A stretch of 64,000 nucleotides of DNA, taken from Cladopsammia gracilis. Taxonomy: Eukaryota > Cnidaria > Anthozoa > Scleractinia > Dendrophylliidae. The stretch's first letter is position 1, and each line of letters opens with the position of its first letter. Both the position numbers and the translations under genes were made by a program. Under the pieces are notes generated by a model. It made no database searches. It saw only the letters and a program-made list of their open reading frames with translations, and was not told the DNA's origin. Of the stretch, positions 59,707-64,000 are shown one piece after another. Where the stretch lies: assembly GCA_022457155.1 (NCBI GenBank), contig JAJGOT010000038.1:1462501-1526500 (forward strand). The letters run 5' to 3'.

Positions 59707-60242
59707 CTAAAATGAAAAAAAGAATAGTTGGCATTGAAGATACATAATAAAGGTAAACAGGCCACGGCTGGTAAGCTAATGAAATGCAAGTGCAAATAAC
59801 ACTTAAACTCCCAAGAGTGCCAAAAATCAAAATATTTCAAGAAAAATCCTAAATTTTATTTTTAAAATATTGAAAACAAATAGTACCACGCAAAAGTACA
59901 GCTTAAGAGGTTCTTTTTGAATCGTTGCACCATATAAACATTTGAAATAAATTTAGATATCAAGTTTTTCATCACCATTTTTGTTCAAGGCCCTGTCTAA
60001 ATTAATCAAGAAAACATGTCACATGTTAAATTTGGATGAGGTTTTTTTCCACTCTCAGCTATGCTCTCTCTGACAAATAAATTAAGTTCATAGGAATGTG
60101 GGGGGGAAGAGCTGCAGCCCCCCCTAGTCGTAAAAAAATGTAGTAATATATATTCGGGCAAATTTGGTCAACCATTTGGGCACCACAGACACATTAATTC
60201 ACATTACTCACTTAACTTTCTAACAGAGCTCTTTACTATATA

Positions 60243-60609
60243 GGGGTGGCGAATGGTACCTTCAAAATCGTGGGTCTCGGAAAATTTTGGTCCGGTCTCA
60301 AAATCTCGGCAGTTTTTGTTTTAAGTCTCAAAGTCTTGTTTGGCTGGTGTTTTCTCTGTCTCGGAGTCTCAAATTTTTTTCCTCTAGGTCTCGGAGTCTC
60401 AGATACTTTTGTCAAGCATTCTCATTCTTCATTCTTGTTTGTTGTTTGATAGGTGAATCGGATATTTTTAGCACTGAGTCTCGGGCTCGGTTTTTTCCCG
60501 CATTGGGTCTCGCGCTCAGATTTTATAACGTAGCTGCGGTCACGGTCTCGGATTTTGAAACAAGAGTCTCGGCGTCTCGGCGAGTCTCGGATTTACCATT
60601 CGCCACCCC
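60243..60609. mobile_element. 367-bp MITE with GGGGTGGCGAATGG termini and internal GTCTCGG words
   Basis: GGGGTGGCGAATGGTA and TACCATTCGCCACCCC are inverse ends. The interior is mostly repeats of GTCTCGG/GGTCTCGGAGTCTC. Related to the half copy ending at 27259. Flanking CTATA words could be part of a duplication. Confidence 0.8.
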
Positions 60610-60754
60610 TCTATATCAATCATGTCATTCATTTGATACATGAAGCTCCATTAGATGCTAACCACGTGAAAAAGTATGAAACAACAAAAAATTTTAGTTG
60701 TGGTCCACACAGGAACTGGGAATGATAATGCAGACTGCACAGGGACTGAACTAA

Positions 60755-61000
60755 TGCCCCATTCACACCAACCGTTAAACATGGTTAATGTTTAGTTTAA
60801 CTATGTTTTTAGCCTCTATCTTGGACGTTTTCAAATGCATATGACTCAAACTTCCAGGAATGGTAATTAAAGTCAATGAAGTACCTTTTAGTAAAGTTTT
60901 TACTCCAAATATTATGGGAGATTAGGAGGTATTTTTCTAAACGTCGTGTTTTAAACTGAACAACATTTAAACATGTTTAAGTGTTAGTGTGAACAGGGTA
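60755..61000. mobile_element. 246-bp TAA-flanked MITE
   Basis: The ends TGCCCCATTCACACCAAC and GTTAGTGTGAACAGGGTA are inverted and TAA flanks both (60752-60754, 61001-61003). AAACATG palindromes just inside resemble those in the 33-41.7 kb foldback element, suggesting a related family. Confidence 0.75.
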
Positions 61001-61242
61001 TAAGTATAACATTTGGCGTCCACCTTGCTCATTAGGACAGTATATGTGTAGTTGGTATCTAGTCGATTAAAGTATATGTCTTCGTCAAAGTCTCGTAAAG
61101 ATATTATCGGTACTGTTTGAAGTGCGGAGAATGCGAGATGTAGAAGCTCATTCTCAGATCCTTCACAGCAGTAGAAAAGTAACATGTCAGCAAGTGCTAG
61201 AATCATCATCATGGCAAATAAACATGATGTCACGAGTTTCAT
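60967..61242 (-). CDS. Candidate small secreted ORF or first exon (unrecognised)
   Basis: This open frame of 91 codons starts MKLVTSCLFAMMMILALADM, a good-looking signal peptide, followed by about 55 residues with acidic and aromatic content. Around AGCAAG|GTGGAC (about 61026) there is a possible but weak splice donor. The final 15-20 codons run into the right end of the TAA-flanked MITE. I recognise no family and no partner exon, so it may be chance. Confidence 0.2.
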   Translation of the reverse strand: MKLVTSCLFAMMMILALADMLLFYCCEGSENELLHLAFSALQTVPIISLRDFDEDIYFNRLDTNYTYTVLMSKVDAKCYTYTLFTLTLKHV

Positions 61243-61322
61243 TTGGGCAAATTAAGTCCCCCCCCCCCCGACAAAAACACCTCAGGTGACAAATATTATT
61301 TGAATGAATTAGTTACCAGTAA

Positions 61323-62035
61323 TTGAAGGGCCGAGAGCATATCCAACCTATGTTGAATTTTACGCCTTTTTTTATTTTTTCTCGCTCAGATTTGTCCATT
61401 TCTGGCATGTGAACTACAAATTAGTTGCAAAACATTGTTCAGAATTTTTTTCTGCTGTTTTTTCCGTCGTTTTCGAGGAAATACCGTATGCAAAAAAATC
61501 AAAGGCTCCTATTGTAACACAATATTGCAGTAAGCTTATGTTTTCACACTGATAGGATTCAATACTTTTTTAAAATTAAACTTAAGGATTTTTGACAAAT
61601 GCAAAAAAAAAAAAAATTAAAGTAAATTTCTTTCATAATGTCCAGTTCAAAAAAAAAAAAAAGGATGCTGAGCGTGAATCAAACCCAGGGCTGGCCAAGT
61701 GCAAATCCAGGGCCCAACCCAGGAGACCATCGAGGAACACAATCAAGACTAAGTTTTATTATTTAAAGGTATATAGGCATCAAAACGCATATCTCGATTT
61801 GAAAATCCTTTTGGATCGATTTTAATGATGCATTAAAGACTCCAAATGCGAAACATCTTTTGGCCAGCCAGCAAGAACTCACTTCGAGCTGCTCAAAGCT
61901 GTATTTCAAGTGCCCGACCACGCACGGCAGACCCATCTGCCACTATTGCAAAGCATGTCGGGAAATCCTACGGCAAAACCGAAATGGAACTTCCCGCCCG
62001 AAAGTTAGAACAAAATACTATAAGTCTGAAAGCAC
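61323..62035. repeat. Composite repeat, copy 2 (left-hand TIR)
   Basis: It starts TTGAAGGGCCGAGAGCATA, the inverse of the end of copy 1 at 10713, and then shares about 480 bp in order with 9635-10110, including a diverged tRNA-like piece (61663-61738). The right-hand end was not found. Confidence 0.55.
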
Positions 62036-64000
62036 TTAGGATATCAGATAAAGTTGAGTGTTTGTGGACATCGATCAAAGCAAAGCCGTTAAAATTATTT
62101 TGGACAGGATTTCAAGCAAACAGAGCCAAAAGATCGACAATTTTACCAGCTAAGAGAAGGTAAAACTTAATCAAAATTGATTTCCAATCCAGTTTAAATA
62201 AACAGAATTGCTGCTGTTTGCTGAACAGTATTTTAAAAATAAAACTTGTTAATGTTACTGCACATGATAAAGAATGGTGGGTGGATCCAATCATAAAGCC
62301 GCCGCAACACGCAGCACCAATTTATTATCATGTTGAATGAAATCTTCCCTTTAAAACTGAAACTGACTTTGAATTCCAAATCCAGTTGGAATTTAAAAAT
62401 AATGTTAACAGCTTTCCTTTGATTGATGTCCACCAAACTCAAGTGTGACCATCTAGAATGAAGTGCGATGGGTTGTGTGTTAATGGCAACCACTGTAACT
62501 ATTATAATGTCATGTTTGTACATAATTTTTATGCAATTTTCTATTGGGGAGCAAGATCCCCCCCCCCCCCCCCCTCTCAAACAATAAACTTTCCTACCAT
62601 CAGCCTTGAGTCACAGAACTGGAAATCAGCCATGTACATCATGACAAGTGGTTTTCTCATCCAATTGAACTATTTCCGATTACAACATTAATGTACTTGC
62701 TCTAAGTAGTATATGATTTTAATGAGGAAATATTTAAGACTGAAAATGCAGGTGTCAAATACTGTATCACATGTACAAACATGTTGAAACATTAACATGT
62801 GAACTGCTACAGAAGGACACATGTCCTGCTGCTAACCGAGAAATCTCAAAAGATAAACTAAAACAGGCCATGATCCATTCATTGGCAAAAATGTTATACT
62901 GCATAATCTATAAGTTTTATGTGATAAAATGCTTTGTCTTGTGCTTATCTCCTCTCTTTTCTACAACGTTCATCCAAATTCATGGATGACAGAAAGCTTT
63001 TCAGTTATCAAAACAAATTCTGCAAACAGCAGTAATAAGCTCATTAATGATCTCACGCCAAGATCAAGCTCAGTTCTTTCTATTGTTTTCCCAAATGTGC
63101 AGGTTTTCACTGATTCAGTGGTCTTTTGAAAGTTATATATCCTTTGTGAAAGATGAAAAAAAAAGCGACCATTGCTAAGAAATAATGATAGACATAATTT
63201 ACCTTGGCAAGATAATTATTCTGTCTACTGTCTACTCTAAACAAAACAGGGTAGATTTTATAGTCAGTTGGGGGCCCTCGAAAACAAAAATATCCCTTTG
63301 TTTAACTAAAGCACACCCTTAGGGTGAACTAATTAATCTGTCACATTAGGTTCTTTGTTGTTCATAACAAAGACGTCAGAAAACTGTCTCGGTGTTTACA
63401 GATTTCATATGAAATTGCCTTAAGTCTCAGCTTGTAAATCATACGTTAATTTAAAAGAACGTTTTAACGGTTTCAACGGAAATTTCACATTGTGGTGTAA
63501 CATAAAGCACAGTCGTACAAGATCCAAAATCATTCAGCTGTGTAAAGCTTTCTATACATGTATAACCCGATAACATTACAGATACATTAATACAAAGAAA
63601 TAATTTCATGAAACAGCAAAAAATTGACGTATCTACCGTTGATCTATATTCGCGTACAGTATACCCTTAAAGGGTCACTCGACAAAAGCCGCTTTGATTT
63701 AACGCTTCCTGTAGATACGATCTACGAGTGTGTGGGAGTTACTAGAATTTTCCTGTTGTTCAGAAACAAACATCCGATACTCGGGTTTTGCGAAAGTAAA
63801 CAGGCAGCAAATCTGCATTCTTACCGAAGTAGGGACGCGTGCTCTGCCAGTTCTCAGGAAAATAAATGAAGTTTATCGATATCGTAATTCGCGTAATCAC
63901 TTAAGTGGGCGTGTTTGTCTGCAAAGCACTTGTGAAATCGGTTGTGAAATCAATAGTCTATCAGGATGTCTGTTGATCGTAACGCAATCGGATTTATGTT

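Larger units (their letters stand above)
59707..64000. other. Upstream side of liprin-beta, mostly repeats
   Basis: No further liprin exon was identified. C runs occur at 61259-61269 and 62558-62574. On the minus strand a CTTCG|GTAAGA donor-like word near 63825 could end a non-coding first exon, but this is unsupported. Confidence 0.35.

Noticed and set aside
62771..63129. Two plus-strand frames (around ISKDKLKQAMIHSLAK and SSNKLINDLTPRSSS) that looked like exons of one gene
   Set aside because: No good acceptor/donor pair joins them, and resemblance to a DCP1-like trimerization helix was too weak.

Overview
The window looks like animal nuclear DNA, most likely from a cnidarian (an anthozoan such as a stony coral). 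This is inferred from AT-rich sequence, short exons split by GT-AG introns of 0.4-5 kb, metazoan-only gene families, and a dense load of small terminal-inverted-repeat (TIR) elements. I cannot name a species. No bacterial genes or operons are present.

Three host genes can be assembled from exons. (1) On the minus strand at 929-11914 is a complete ten-exon ING4/ING5-type gene of 246 residues, a PHD-finger histone reader. Its CpG-rich putative promoter lies at about 11915-12180. (2) On the plus strand at 20703-28809 is a complete three-exon gene for a 287-residue protein with no enzymatic domain. It carries an almost canonical YAP/FAM181-type TEAD-binding omega-loop (PMRMRALPQSFWQEP). I think this is the most interesting gene here: a candidate TEAD partner without WW domains. 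(3) On the minus strand at 47582-59706 are the eight 3' exons of a liprin-beta (PPFIBP) gene, covering all three SAM domains and the C-terminus. I did not find its N-terminal coiled-coil exons; they probably lie beyond base 64000.

The rest is introns and intergenic DNA filled with repeats. The main mobile-element block is at 32.7-41.9 kb. There an old foldback element has been split by a Ty3/gypsy-type retroelement (intact 933-residue pol frame, gag missing, one 3' LTR), a 507-bp TIR element, a 781-bp TTAA-flanked element and a 3.44-kb TTA-flanked TIR element. Target-site duplications let part of the insertion order be read. Other elements include several TTAA-flanked (piggyBac-like) MITEs, TAA/TTA-flanked (Harbinger-like) MITEs, TA-flanked foldbacks and two elements with 9-bp duplications. 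There are also a tRNA-Ser-derived SINE, 3' ends of two non-LTR retrotransposons, and two partial copies of a composite repeat containing a tRNA-Glu-like piece.

In the last intron of liprin-beta sits a 27-copy, 32-bp G-rich minisatellite with higher-order structure and a duplicated flank. About 12.2-20.3 kb, 29-32.4 kb, 42-47.5 kb and 59.7-64 kb contain no gene I can support.
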